Shown: positions 1 to 11,996 of the stretch, piece after piece
How positions within the stretch are numbered: position 1 is the first letter of the stretch
How the letters are laid out: each line of letters starts with the position of its first letter
From: Osmia lignaria lignaria
Lineage: Eukaryota; Arthropoda; Insecta; Hymenoptera; Megachilidae
DNA: 64,000 bases
Direction: 5' to 3'
NCBI RefSeq assembly: GCF_051020975.1
Contig: NC_135042.1
Location: forward strand, 4,673,888-4,737,887
Notes under the pieces: model-generated
What the model saw: the letters and a program-made list of their open reading frames with translations, nothing else
Told to the model about the DNA's origin: nothing
Database searches by the model: none
Translations under genes and position numbers: made by a program

Positions 1-1138
1 ATGAATTCGGTACGTTCATTTTACTTTGTTTTAGTTGTGCCTCCTTTTCTTTTTTTTCTTTGATTTTCAATCATGTGTGTTTTAAGATTCTATTTCTTCG
101 CGTTTTAATTTCGATTCTTTAACGCGTTCGCTGTGGACGGAATGAAATAAGTGAACATAATATTGATAAGTAATATAATGTGATCAAGACTTCAGCCGCG
201 GTGGAAATGCGCCCGGCACCCGCAGCGAACGCGTTATACATGCGTTTCCTATCGCCGTTCGGGTAGAATCGGCAAAATTCGGGGCACACGTTTTGATCTC
301 AATCGTTGGCGCGAAACAATACCTCTTTTTCCTTTTTTTAAATAATACCATGGATAAAATCGTGTTGTATTGTCATGGGATCACACAGAAGGCAAATTCC
401 ATCATATTTCCAAATCTGTTTTTTCATTGGCGTTGCTTTTCATTCGAATCGAGCGATTTTCGAATACGAAGCGACGCTTTTCGAATTTAAAAAGGTGCAA
501 AAATAAAAACACGCTGAGTGGTCGCATGACAGGTATACATATCGATCGATCGGCGAAAATGAATGAAAAAGACATTTTCAAAGAGCTATAGACCATCGCG
601 GTTAAGTGAAAATACGATTTTTACTTACGGTAGCAAGGAGAAGTCGCATCTCTGATGACGAGCCTGTCGATGACAATATTTTTTATCCTTCTTCGTGCTG
701 CTGCTTCGTGAAAGTCCGTCAAAGCCGTACACCAGCGCGATGCGCGATCGGATAATTCATTTTTCTTTATTTTTTATTCCACGACTGAATTCAAAAGGAA
801 AAACAGATAGCAAAAATATTCTCGTATCAAAAGAATAAAAAAGGATGCAAAAATAAAATTACGTACGATTCATAGAAAATCCGTATCGTTCTGATGTGCG
901 GCTAAAATTAAAATTAAGCGTAGGGGAAACGGATCGGCCGTTATGGCGGCAAGAAAAACGCACTGACTATTTTAGCAAATCGAGATTCGACCATGTACCT
1001 TGATATATTACCTTGCGAGTGTTTCCAGAAAGTATGTACGCGTCTGTAAACGAATGACCGAGAGAGAAAGGATTAAAATGAATGTGCGCGTGCATGCGAG
1101 TGTGCCAAACAAGTATGCCTGCGGTCCAGCGTGAGAGA

Positions 1139-1180
1139 TAAATATAAATATATATATATATATTAAATATTATATATACG
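1139..1180. repeat. AT dinucleotide-rich simple repeat
   Basis: A run of alternating A and T interrupted by AAAT. Simple low-complexity DNA with no other signal. Confidence 0.8.
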
Positions 1181-4100
1181 GAGGGAAGAGCCTCTGGCTC
1201 TTGAAGAAGAAGAAAAGAAGAAAAAAACGGACGTGTTTTGTTCTGTACGCTGGATAGAAAAGAATCTTGGAAGGAAATCCAAGCAGCTTGAAGAGAGAAA
1301 AGTTATTCGAAAAGGATTCGTAAGGAAAAACGCGTCCGTTTTAGGTTCTCCATATCTCGCACGTGCAGAGCGGTTCGCACCATTGCGATCAATACTGAAA
1401 AATATGTATACAGTCAGTCAGAATGGATGTTTGAGAATGTGTGTAAGCGAAGAATTTGTACAGCGATTGTGCCGTCGCCCGCACGTGCGTGACAATAATT
1501 TTTTTCCTACGAGTGGTAGCCGGTGTGCGACATATAACTTTAATTTCGTTTCCGTTCTATTCTTCGTTTCGAGACTCGACGCGGAGAGAGCAACGTTTGC
1601 GGTGAGGAAATTCATTTTTTAAGATAGAAAGTATTATTTTTTTATGACGCTTCTATGTCGAACCGTCAATTACTAAATTACACGTGCTGCCAGACATGTC
1701 CGTTCCAATTTTAATTGGCCAGTAATAAGTAACTATGGACGCAATCTTGAATCGTGTACCTAGTCTCCATCTTGGCGCTGCGTACGCTTTATGGAAGCAG
1801 TTTAATAATAATTTTACTCTACCATATGGATGGTATTTGAATGATCAAAATGAACAATTTCAAATGTAATATGATGATTACTGCTTCTGTAGAAAATGCA
1901 GTGGAAAAGGGGTCTCTACATCCTCATTTTCTTTAAGAAATTCCCTTTTTTGCAAGTGGACTGAAAGGTTAGAACCTAGACTGTTACTTGTATTCAAGGA
2001 TTTCTAAACTGTCCTCTATAGAGGATCTGATGTCCAATAGAAAAGAAGGATTGATCGACTTCCATCTTTTGATGTGTTTCCATTTTGGAGACTAATCGAT
2101 CAGGATTAAAAAGTTTGAAAACGCTTAGAAAGCATAATATCAAGTACAAAAATGGTCTAAAACAAAATGGCCTCTCACGCGCAGATGTTCCTCCTCCGTA
2201 CGAGTACTGTCCTACAAATCGCGTGGCATTTCTTCTTCGAATCGTTTCTGTTACTTTCATTTTTGTAAGCTTATATTTTTACACCGAGCATCGCTGTACA
2301 GAGCATTGTTCTGCGAAACTCTGGTCTGCTTTAAACTGAACGACGATAGAAGTTAAAGAAAAAAATAAAAAAAGCAAAGCGAGGAAGAATCGGGCGCGGT
2401 GTGCACCGAAAGGCACTACTTTAGAACGAAGCTTATACTTTGGAAGCGACAGGTCGCCATTTTCTTTTCCTTCATATCTCGCGCATTAACGAAGATCAAA
2501 GATTCTCTGATTTTCAAATGTACCACCGAATTAGTCGCCCGATATCCGTATCGAGCGGGCACAAAAGCAAAAAGCATCAATCAAAGCAAATAAAAAAAAA
2601 AATGGTATTTTATTATCGTGTCAGCCCTGTTGCCTTCGCGAGGTATAGGCTTCACGAGTCCCGAATAAGGTTATATAAAAAACAAAAAAACAGAAGATGG
2701 TCAGAACTTTTGTTCTGTCGCGTTTCCAACGAAATAATAGAGGCGACGAGTTTATCGTAGGCAGTAAAAATCATTAGATACAATTAAGGATACACCGAGT
2801 CGCGATCTCTGTGATGACAGCGATATATACGCTAATACGTGAAGATACGAGGGAAACATGATAAAGAAAAAGGTGGGAAAAGACGAGACGATGAATTGTT
2901 TGTCTCGCTAATGACGATGAGAACCGAGAACGATGATTTTCCCCCGTTCGTGTCAGTTCGATAACTCCGTCGCGGACACGATGCAATTTACTGTCAAGTT
3001 TTTAGGGTACATAAGAATAGAGTTATTTAATGTATATCTATTATTGTACGTAAAGAACACACACACACCAGAAGTACGTTTAAGGTTCGACTACGAAGCT
3101 CATACATAAGAAATATAATTGTATTATATATATTGTACTAAAAGGGTGCCCGTTTCGCGTGGTTAAACACGGGGGGGAAGGATCGATTGGCGATAAACGA
3201 TCTAAAAAAGAACGTAAACGATTCTTAAACAATTGTACATATGAAAAGAAATTTCGGATCGTGCGAATTGTGTAGGAAGCGGGCAACAGAGAATATTTTG
3301 TTATGTTGAAAATGGAAGAGCGAAGAAAAACGACGGAGGAAGAGAGAAGAGTTCATTTTCGGATATATAAATATGGCTGCCGCTGCTGCGTATTTTTGAG
3401 CCGTACGTTTCGAGTTGACGATTTTTAAAACAGGATCCAGTCGAGACATGGATCATTCTGCGGCCTCAGGCTTGGCGAGATAACGAAGGAAGAAGAATGA
3501 AATGGAAGAAAAGAAGGGTGGCGAATAGAGAAGAGGAAGAAATCGAAGGACCACCGTCGGTTACGCGCAAGAACGAGAGAGATTCCTTTATCATTCCGAA
3601 AGTTGGTCACTTCCGTTCACTTATACATACGTATTATACCGAGGAAGCATCGATATAAATACATTCCGGTCGCAAATCACGCATGATCATCATTTTTACT
3701 GAGAGAAGAATGAATCTCGACTGGACGCAACTCCTGTCGGATCTTTTTCCAAGGAAAAAAAAGAAAAAGAAAATGGAGGACCAAAACTGAAGAACAAGAG
3801 ACAAGAGAATGACGGGAAGATTATTACAAAATGGCGCGCGCGATCGACGGGGAAAAAGATCAGTATTGATTGATTGGCCACCTTTCGACGCGCATCCCGT
3901 TGTTTTCTTGGCAAAACAATCGTCTCGTGTTTGCGTGTCCCGGCGCGAAGAGAACTGTTCGTGAATAATAAAAAGTGAGGAACCGAATAGATAAAAAAAA
4001 AAAGCAGGAAGTAAAGGTGTGCGGAAATAAAAGGAGTGTGCACTCTCGTGATAGAAAGGAAGACTCAAAATTTTTTCGATACACGAATATACAACATTAT

Positions 4101-5893
4101 ATGTATAATCGTCTACTACGAGGCTCGATAGAGGTACAATTATTTTTTGCCGTTTTTTCTCTTATCTCAAGAGGAAACGCGTCGACGTTTCCATTGCGAG
4201 GGGCAACAGCTATTACGGCGCAGCGATTTTAACGTGAGTGACGATGGTTCGAATGATCGAGGTGATCCTCCGGAAAGGAAACGAAAGGGAAACGTGACGA
4301 AGAAAAGAGAGCCAGTAATACTTCGAGAACAATATATAAAGTGAGAGAGATATCCAAGTCGTACCTAAAGCGTAATCGTTTATATCGTAATTTTGGTACT
4401 GTTATTCTAGTATGTTCACGCGTTTCGAAGCGATCGATGTGTGTCTGTATTAGTTGCAGAAGAAGAGGAGAGGTAGAAGAGGTTATGAAAACGCGAAGGA
4501 ATGGATACAGAGGTAAACGAAAGAGAATAAAGTGGCGGCACCGAAAAGGGAGAAAGAATTCATTATGAGAAGGGAATGTATTGTCTTTCAAGGTCGTCGT
4601 TGACGGAAAGGGTAGCAAGAGAAAAAATGGAGTCTAAGCGAGACTGAAGTGAATGTGAGCGGATTTCTAAAAAAAAAAAAAACCCACCAGAAAAAAATGT
4701 CTTTTTGAAAACAAAAAGCGCCAAAAAAAATCAGTGTATAAAAATCAGCCGAGAATGCATGTGTACGAACGAGAGGGAGGGAGAGAAAGCGAGCGAGCAT
4801 GATTGAAGATGGAAGAAAAGTTCCACAAAGGGAAGATGGGAGTTTGACGAAAAACGACGACGATGATATATATCCATAGAAGAAAGAAGAAAGGTGAATG
4901 AAAAGAAGTGAGAATTGTTCGGTGTGCAATAAATTGTTGAGGAAATTGAGAGAGACGAATCGAAAGAAGAATTTCTTGGCTCCTCTTCTGCCTAGAGATA
5001 AGGATTTGGTGCGAGGATGATTTTTAGAAAGTTAAAAGAAGAGAAATCGTTGATTCGTGAGATACGTCACGATTGACTGTAAGGAATATTTCAGTCCAGC
5101 ACAATACACTCAGGCATGCACGCCGCATGCATACATATACACACGCGTACAGATATCTAAATCCCATATACATAATATACACGCATGCGTATGTGAAAAG
5201 AAACAGAGGAAATGCAGAAGAAAAGAAGAAGAAGCGAGAGAGGGGTTTCTATTTGAACTCGTTTAATGTTAGAAAGACAAATAACGCGTTTATGTGAGTC
5301 ACGTGTGCAAAATTCAATCAAATGAACACTGGACACACATATTCTCAACTACCGTACATCACAGCATTATTACTAACACGTAGAAGTACGAGAACCTTCG
5401 GAGAGATCGTGAAGAAAGATACGGCACGAAGCGAAGTGAAAGCTGCCACAGGGTGACGACTGAAAATTTTCAACAGGAAATCACCGTGTGTCACATTGGA
5501 AAGGAAAGGAATTATGATACTCGCATACATACATGCACATCACATACAACGCATTGAAGTTTCTTTGATGTTTATCCAAAAAACGAGTGGAGCCGTTTCT
5601 TGAACAAAATATGGATGAAGAGAACACACATAGCAAATGAGAAGAAAATTTCTAACCTTACCTAGGATAATCCCTTTGTTTTATTATCCACTTTCTTTTT
5701 TCTTAATCTTATAATTTTTCTCCTTTCATATCAGTATGAAGAAACTAGCCAAAAGCACATGGTAGCTATGATGCGTCCAATTTATTCTCCATACAATCTT
5801 TAGTCCTATTCTGGCCTTTAAAAAAAAAACATCCAAACACACTACGCATATCCCGTCCACACATTTTTCTCTTTACTATCACTTTTTTCTTTA

Positions 5894-6122
5894 GGGCCCT
5901 ACCCAGGGCCCGCAAATGGTTCATCTACGGAGTAGCAACTTCTGGGATGCACGAAATCTGTCCTTTTCAGGGCAAACGATCTCTTAAACTGTCTTTTTCA
6001 AGACAAGAATTTGAAACCGTCCTTTTAAGGACGAACATCTGGAACGCCCGGCCGTTCTAGGTCGGGTTTCGAAGATCCTTTACAGGACGGAAGTTCTGTG
6101 AAGCTTGTCCTTTATAAGGACG
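5894..6122 (+). repeat. Tandem array of small hairpins with about 29-nt spacing
   Basis: Seven short inverted repeats follow each other. They are GGGCCCT-ACCC-AGGGCCC at 5894-5911, TGTCCT-TTTC-AGGGCA at 5959-5974, TGTCTT-TTTC-AAGACA at 5990-6005, CGTCCT-TTTA-AGGACG at 6018-6033, a 7-bp stem CCCGGCC/GGTCGGG at 6047-6066, a weak 4-bp stem at 6076-6087, and GTCCTT-TAT-AAGGAC at 6107-6121. From the second onward the starts are 27-32 nt apart. The stems differ in sequence but keep pairing (CG to TA changes on both arms). The spacers share short motifs such as AACTTCTGGGA, AACATCTGGAA and AAGTTCTGTGA. It may be an old tandem repeat whose unit is a hairpin, or a structured RNA. No protein frame crosses it. 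Confidence 0.7.
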
Positions 6123-7462
6123 CACCGTTGAGGAACATTTCTCGGAAGATCTTTTAAATAAAGCTTTAATGTTGTGTGTACCTGAACCCTAAATATCCTC
6201 CCTACCATTCCATTGTGATATTTTAAGACCAATTTGCTAATTGTGGTCTTGATGCATATGAAGGTCAATGTCTTGAGTAATTTCAAAGTAATATATAGTA
6301 ATTGCAAAGTAATTTGTTTCTATCATGATTTTGAAAATATCGTTGATATACAGTAGTAATGTCATTTAAAATTCAGCTGATTCTCATAGAGGTACAAGAG
6401 GAATTATAAGTTACGTACGTAGATAATGTATGTGCTGTTCAGCATGACTTCAGCATATTTATCAGAAGGTGAAGGAAATCCACTGTGGAACATTCAGGAA
6501 GTTTAAGTATGTCACGTTTCGCTAGAAAAACAAGTGAGTTTTATCGTGACGTCAAGTTTGCATATATTTATTTGATTCTAATTTTTTAAATTTCTGTTTA
6601 CTAGGTTTATCACTGTGCTGAGAATATCGTCATCAGTTATTTTGTCACGCAATACGAAGGAAGGAAGGAAATGAAACAGCATGAGTTGCCTACTTTCACA
6701 AGAATCATCAACTTCAAATTTCAAACTTTTCAGATGACTCATTGGAAATTAACTCCACAGTTACAATACTCTTAACTTTCATAGTTGCAACTCTTGTCGG
6801 GGTATAAAAAGAAACTTAAAATTGCAAGAGTCAAGGAGAATGAAAGATTCAGTTTAAATATAGCCTCTGTATCTTTTCTTTCATCAAGTCATTGCTCTCG
6901 AGTCAAGGCTCCATCACAAAATGGTGGGGATGCGTTAAGATGGAAGACAGTTGACTTTGTATGCAGTGGAATAAAATACGCTCATTTAAGATGCAATAGG
7001 ATGCTCATTTTTATTCAACGATCTGGTCGGAAGTCTCTTCTCGTTCATTTTTGTAAAACCGAAAGAGATGATTTTATATTCCTGTATTTCTTTGCTTTTT
7101 TATTCGTTTGCTGTGTCAAATAAATTTGCATACAAGTATTGAAATAGTAATGGAACTATACTTGTTTGCGTATGTCGCTTGCACCTTGATCATGTTTTTC
7201 TGTCATTGAGCTATACATAATATCTAACACTTTCAGTTTGGAGGGTCTGGTGGGTAGAGTCTCACATTATTTGAAGTAAAAAAATACTTGATAATGAAAG
7301 TAATGCTTAATTTATATCAAAATTAAAAATAGTCTAATTTGTAAGTAAGATTACATACTTTTCATAAGCTAACCTTTAAGCTTAATGGGTTATAAGTTAG
7401 ATTTAAAACGCTCTAATAGAATTTTTCCTTTATTATTTTTAGGATAAGTGAAGTGCAGCATA

Positions 7463-8188
7463 ATGGATTCAGTATCTGATATACTTGGTATTGATAAAGT
7501 AAATATGGGTGGAAAAGTAATACTAATCGAAGAGCAGCATTATAGCAATGCAAATTTTTTATCAAGTGCAATTATCTCAGATGCATTAAAGAAAGATTAT
7601 AGAATTTGTTTTGTACTTTTCCATAACACTTTCAACCATTACCATAATGTGGGTATGAAATTTGGTTACAATCTTTCATTATTAAAAGAAAAAGGCAAGG
7701 TTACTTTTATAGAATCAATAAAAATTAATGCACCTGACATGGAGACAATAAACAAAGTAATTGACAATTTATTTATTACTATTAAAAATGAATACAATGA
7801 AATGAAGAAAGATAATAAACCTGTAATTATTATAATTGATGATTTAAGCCATCTTTATAATTTTGGACTTAATTTGAAGCAATGTATGTATTGTATAAGA
7901 TGTTTAAGATCACTCATTGAACATGACAAGACTGCTCAGCTTTGCATTATGACACATACTTATAAGCATGAAGGTTCTGATACATTTGTAGATATTCTGA
8001 AATATATGGCTCATTTATTTGTTATGGTTGAACCTTTGAAAACAGGATATTCCAATGATGCAACTGGAATAATGACAATTAATTGGAGAATTGATCCTAT
8101 TAGAAACAAACATAATTGGCCAGAAGTAGCAAAATATGTATATAAATTATCAGATCGTCAAGTGCAAATTTTTGCATCTGGTATATGA
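7463..8188 (+). CDS. Elp6: Elongator complex protein 6
   Basis: A 241-residue protein in one coding exon. The Elp4-Elp5-Elp6 subcomplex of Elongator is a ring of RecA-like folds that binds tRNA and supports wobble-uridine modification in the cytoplasm. The frame matches Elp6 along its length: an N-terminal strand with ILIEEQ-like residues around 20-27, a hydrophobic beta strand with two acidic residues (IIIIDDLSH, near 124-132, the Walker-B position of RecA folds), and a C-terminal strand ending close to the stop. No Walker A P-loop is seen, which is normal for Elp6. The frame stays open 15 bases further upstream to a GTG, but the first ATG at 7463 gives the expected N-terminus MDSVSDILG. An acceptor (TTATTTTTAG, ending 7442) shows that a 5'UTR exon lies upstream. 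Confidence 0.9.
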   Translation: MDSVSDILGIDKVNMGGKVILIEEQHYSNANFLSSAIISDALKKDYRICFVLFHNTFNHYHNVGMKFGYNLSLLKEKGKVTFIESIKINAPDMETINKVIDNLFITIKNEYNEMKKDNKPVIIIIDDLSHLYNFGLNLKQCMYCIRCLRSLIEHDKTAQLCIMTHTYKHEGSDTFVDILKYMAHLFVMVEPLKTGYSNDATGIMTINWRIDPIRNKHNWPEVAKYVYKLSDRQVQIFASGI

Positions 8189-8241
8189 AGGGTGTAAAAT
8201 ACATTTAAGAAGTATGTTTACAATACTTTACTAAAAGTACG

Positions 8242-8247
8242 AATAAA
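8242..8247 (+). terminator. Poly(A) signal for Elp6
   Basis: AATAAA 54 bases after the Elp6 stop, in AT-rich DNA. Position and strand fit the 3' end of the Elp6 transcript. Confidence 0.6.
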
Positions 8248-8286
8248 ATATTCTGCAAATTTTTTACAAATATATTTTGTCAGCTA

Positions 8287-8543
8287 TTATTTAAGAGGAC
8301 GTCGTTTGAATACAGTAGATTCAATAAATGCGAAGAACTCGATCCCACCGCTGGGAGTATACCCCTTGAGACGCCGCAAAGTTCGCTTGCCGAGTAGTGT
8401 AACATGATCTGGGATCAGATATATCACTGAGGTAATACTAATGCAACAACCTAACTTTGTTATTTTTCATTTTTTTCTTATAAAACTTTAACTCTTAATT
8501 TACATTTCTTACTTGGCTGTATGCCGATTGGCAAATACTTACC
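8287..8543 (-). other. Possible two-exon gene of unknown identity (3' part)
   Basis: Read on the minus strand, a strong donor (GCG|GTAAGTAT, intron starting at 8542) and a good acceptor (ACCTCAG, ending 8427) define a 116-bp intron. The downstream exon, 8287-8426, keeps a 46-codon frame to a TAA at 8289-8287. It is distinctly richer in GC than its surroundings and ends in a basic tail (FKRRPLK). I do not recognise the protein. The upstream exon has no in-frame ATG after a TAG at 8567-8565, so the model needs a further 5' exon or is not coding as drawn. It sits in the 590-bp gap between Elp6 and WDR34. A structured noncoding RNA is an alternative. Confidence 0.3.
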
Positions 8544-8777
8544 GCTTGGTAATAATATGTTAAGCTATTTTTAACAACGAAATGTCTACTTTTTGAATGC
8601 AAAGAATATTTGATATAATAATCATACGTTATTAATATCAAGCTCTAAGTTTAACTTGTATTAAAAACAGACACGAATGTTGTACAAAAATTAATATATT
8701 TTACATGAAGTGCAATAAAAAAGCAACAATTATACAATGGAGAAAAAGCAATAATTACTAATTGAACAGAAACATGT

Positions 8778-10715
8778 TTAGGGTAACTGCCGTGGGATTC
8801 TCCAGATTTCTAAATTTCCTTGAGTGTCACCAATCGCTGCCATGTCCCTTTAAAGTAAATATAACACATTATATCCATAAATTATTGATTACATGTTTCA
8901 GTACTTACTTTTTGCCATTTACACGTAAACAGCTAACATTTTCCCTGTCAGATGACTCGAATTTTACATTTGTTACAAGTTTTCCGTCTGTAACGTTATA
9001 CAGTCTAATGTTTGAACTGGCGCCGTAAGTCGCTAATACATCAGAATTCCCTATTAACCATGTTAATCCCACAACTGTATTCTCACAAGAAATGGATCGC
9101 AAACATGCGTGCTAAGTACAAGAAATAGAACTTCAATTATTACATGGTTTAAGATAAATAAATGAACTGTGTACGAGAAAAACTTGTACCTGTTCGAAAT
9201 CGTATATACGTATCTCTTTATCCGTCGCAGCAGTGACAAAAAGATTACGAACTGGAGAACATTTGATGCATGTAATACTACCTTCGTGTCTCTCATACTT
9301 GTCTATGACAGGATCCATAAGAGTTTCATCTCCTGCATTTAACAATGAAAAATTACATACTTAAAATAATAAATTTTGTATGTAATTAAAATACATACCT
9401 TCGATAGGAGCAACGTGATCCAAACTACACTTATATATTCCACCGCACAAAGTACCCACAACAAAGATTATGGGATCTCTGGACGAGAAATCAAAGGTAG
9501 TAATGCATAATCCAGACATCACGGCACGTTCACGTGATCCACCTGCGCTACGCGGTCTTGAACTTTCAACTGGATTATGTTCTTTGGCTATTTTTAATCT
9601 AAAAAAGAAGTTATAATAATAAAAGTATCTCTATATATTAAATTAGTGGTTTTAAAAGCGGAATAATTACCGTGTAGTCTTAGACATTGTATGGAGATAA
9701 ATGTATCCATCTTTGCTAGAGCTTACTAACAGTGACACATCATTGATAGTTCTTGCTTTCCAGTGTATTTGTGACACAGAGTCACCATGTGTGCATACTG
9801 TTGTTGGTGTCACTGATTTCCTCAGATTCCAAACAAGAACATCACCTTTATATAAACAATACATTTAGAATTAATTTCTCAATGACTGTGTCTACATATT
9901 TATTTAGTAGATTTACTACCATTAAACAATCCAGCTGCTATAATAGATGGTTCAGTCGGATGATAAAGCAATGTTGTCACACATGCATTTGTTTCTAATG
10001 TTTTGCTTGGAGTATCTGTGAAACTACCTTCCTTGGTCTGATCATACAATTCTATTTTAGATACATGATCACACCATGTTTCATGATAAGGGATACCATG
10101 GGAAACAGCCAATGTTCCTCCTCCAATACTCCAACTTACATCACTTATTTTCATCTGATGATACAATTGAACAATGATGCTTTAGTTTGAAGATGTTAAT
10201 AATTATGAAAGATAAGTACCTGAGAATCTAATTCACTTATAGTAGTAATTTTTTGCACAAGCTGTGTAGTTGTAAGTACATCTTCATTAGTGTTTGGATC
10301 ATAATCCTCAAATGCTGTAGTTCCATATGATTCATCTAAAGCCTCTAATATACTTGGTGTGACTCTGTTTAAAAACTGAGCCAATCTATCATAATTTATC
10401 TCTGGCTTTTTCTTTTCTTCAACAATAGTTTGAGTCTACAAAAGAATCATCCATTGTACATATACATATTTGAAAATTGTAAATTATTTATGAATACCTC
10501 AACGCTCTTTGTTTCTATTGTTTGTGTAGCATTTTCATCATAAACATTTTCCGTTGTCTGAACACTAGTCGATTGTTCTGATCTGAAAAAAATGTGGATA
10601 GTAAAGCCTAATAATAGACTAATTTTAGATAAAATAAAAGTAATTGTAATACATACTTTGCGGCAGACACTTGTGAATTGAAACTCACAGCTTCGAACGA
10701 ACGATTAGTAAACAT
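8778..10715 (-). CDS. Dync2i2: Cytoplasmic dynein 2 intermediate chain 2 (WDR34)
   Basis: Nine coding exons on the minus strand give 461 residues: 10657-10715, 10498-10582, 10220-10435, 9920-10154, 9671-9845, 9399-9598, 9190-9332, 8909-9111, 8778-8847. All junctions are GT-AG and the frame closes. The protein is an intermediate chain of dynein-2, the retrograde motor of intraflagellar transport. A disordered N-terminus of about 80 residues leads to a conserved segment (TAFEDYDPN, near 89-97) and then WD40 blades. Family-typical stretches are HPTEPSIIAAGLFNGDVLVWNL around 187-208, split by intron 4, then KDGYIYLH, an FDFSSRDP segment and FVTAATDKEIRIYDF. The last blade ends GNLEIWRI shortly before the stop. 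The match to human WDR34 runs in order through all exons. Expression would be expected in ciliated sensory neurons and sperm. Confidence 0.9.
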
Positions 10716-11996
10716 CCTTGAATAAATAGTAGTTTGATTTTACAAGATTACTCACTAAATCTACGTAATAATTGGCATGTAAATTCGTTATTGCAATACG
10801 CAATAAAAAACTAAAAGCAGCTCAGTAAAAACTTGTGAATAAAATCACTCTTTATTCGGTAAACTTTTCATTTGGAACACGATATATGGATATACAAAAC
10901 AGCTGTCAGATAAACAGCTCCATCTAAATGCAAATATTAATATTAGGAATCAATGCATTATTGGAAAAGAAATATAAATAATGAAATTTCAAATATAATA
11001 TAATAGGAGGATGGTTTTTTGAGAATTGTTCATAGGGCTGGGATGTGTTGAAAACGATGTTAAAATAAATTAATAATTAAACTTTTTTATAAAATATTTT
11101 TATTGCATAAAAAAAATCTACATTATATTATTTAATACTAAATAATTTAATGAACTGAACATGTGTGTGATTTTTAATGTTTTAGTTTTAAATTAATGTG
11201 AACATTTGAAACGGCCATGTTGGCGTCATCTGATGGTAACCGGCGAAGATAGGAAAACGGGCAATTGCTTTTTTCGAAAAATAAGCAATTTTTGCGGTTC
11301 ATTAACCGCAAAAAACGTAGGTTTATATTATAACGTTGTTAATAGCATCATAGGTCATTTATAGTTATAAAATAGTGAACAGTGAACGTTTTATTTGGTG
11401 GATCTAGAAACGCTGTCGTCAGTTAGTGGTAGACCATCGGGACCAGTGGGCCTAATCTGCGTCATACATTCTTTCCTTTTATGCAACAACAGAACATTAT
11501 TAAATAAAAAGGTATACATTTTTCTTCATAACATTATTTTGTTTAATCTTTTTTATAGTATTTTATAAGGTATTAATTTACTTAATAGCTCACTTTTTTA
11601 TTTAAAAAAAAGCAAAAATGAAAGTTCCAGCTATCATTCAACTCTATAATTTTAAAAGGAATAACATGCAGGTATTTTTTAGGTATCTTTATGGCAAGAT
11701 TTTGTGTATATTCGGGTTAACAAATTGAGAAATGATTATAATTAATTAGTTTAGTTGAATTTTTTAAGTGTACCATGAATCGTATATTTCAATTACCATG
11801 AATTGCGCGCGCACATTTCATGGCGACGCTGTCGTGCCGTAGTCCGTCAGTTAGACCACTGTCCTCCGTGATTTTCTAAGGAAAAATCATCTTTCAGTAA
11901 TCAATCCAATTCTACTGACTTATTCCGTGTTCGACTGACAAGTCGAGATTATTTTCAACGGATCTGTTCTATCAAATCGTCAAGACGAAGCTCAAA
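10716..11996. other. Divergent promoter region between WDR34 and GOLGA7
   Basis: This 1.3-kb stretch lies between the start of WDR34 (-) and that of GOLGA7 (+) and has no supported gene. Two similar initiator-like sites occur on the + strand, each with GTCAGTTAG after CGCTGTCGT: one around 11410-11425 and one around 11826-11853. The second is about 150 bases before the GOLGA7 ATG and is the likelier start. The first is followed by a possible donor (AAAAAG|GTATAC) near 11510, so an alternative first exon is possible. Confidence 0.4.

Larger units (their letters stand above)
1..7442. other. Left flank without a supported gene
   Basis: No reading frame here looks like a conserved protein; the longest frames are shadows of purine runs. 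From about 1200 to 5250 the + strand is rich in A and G (repeated gaagaaga-like stretches), so the apparent minus-strand frames are rich in Phe, Ser and Leu. This could be a long 3'UTR or intron of a gene entering from the left, or plain intergenic DNA. A candidate AATAAA lies near 4927. Short CA and TA runs occur. The one structured stretch is the hairpin array at 5894-6122, listed separately. The last bases, 7441-7442, are the AG of a splice acceptor leading into the Elp6 exon, so an Elp6 5'UTR exon should lie somewhere in the right part of this flank. Confidence 0.5.

Noticed and set aside
1735..1869. 44-codon ATG frame (MDAILNRVPS start) on the + strand
   Set aside because: Protein-like composition, but at this length chance frames are expected in 64 kb and no supporting signal was found.
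3634..4084. Several overlapping minus-strand frames rich in Phe and Ser
   Set aside because: They are complements of the purine-rich + strand, not genes.
7448..7462. Upstream extension of Elp6 to a GTG
   Set aside because: Nuclear insect genes start at ATG; the ATG at 7463 gives the family-typical N-terminus and lies 20 bases after a splice acceptor.
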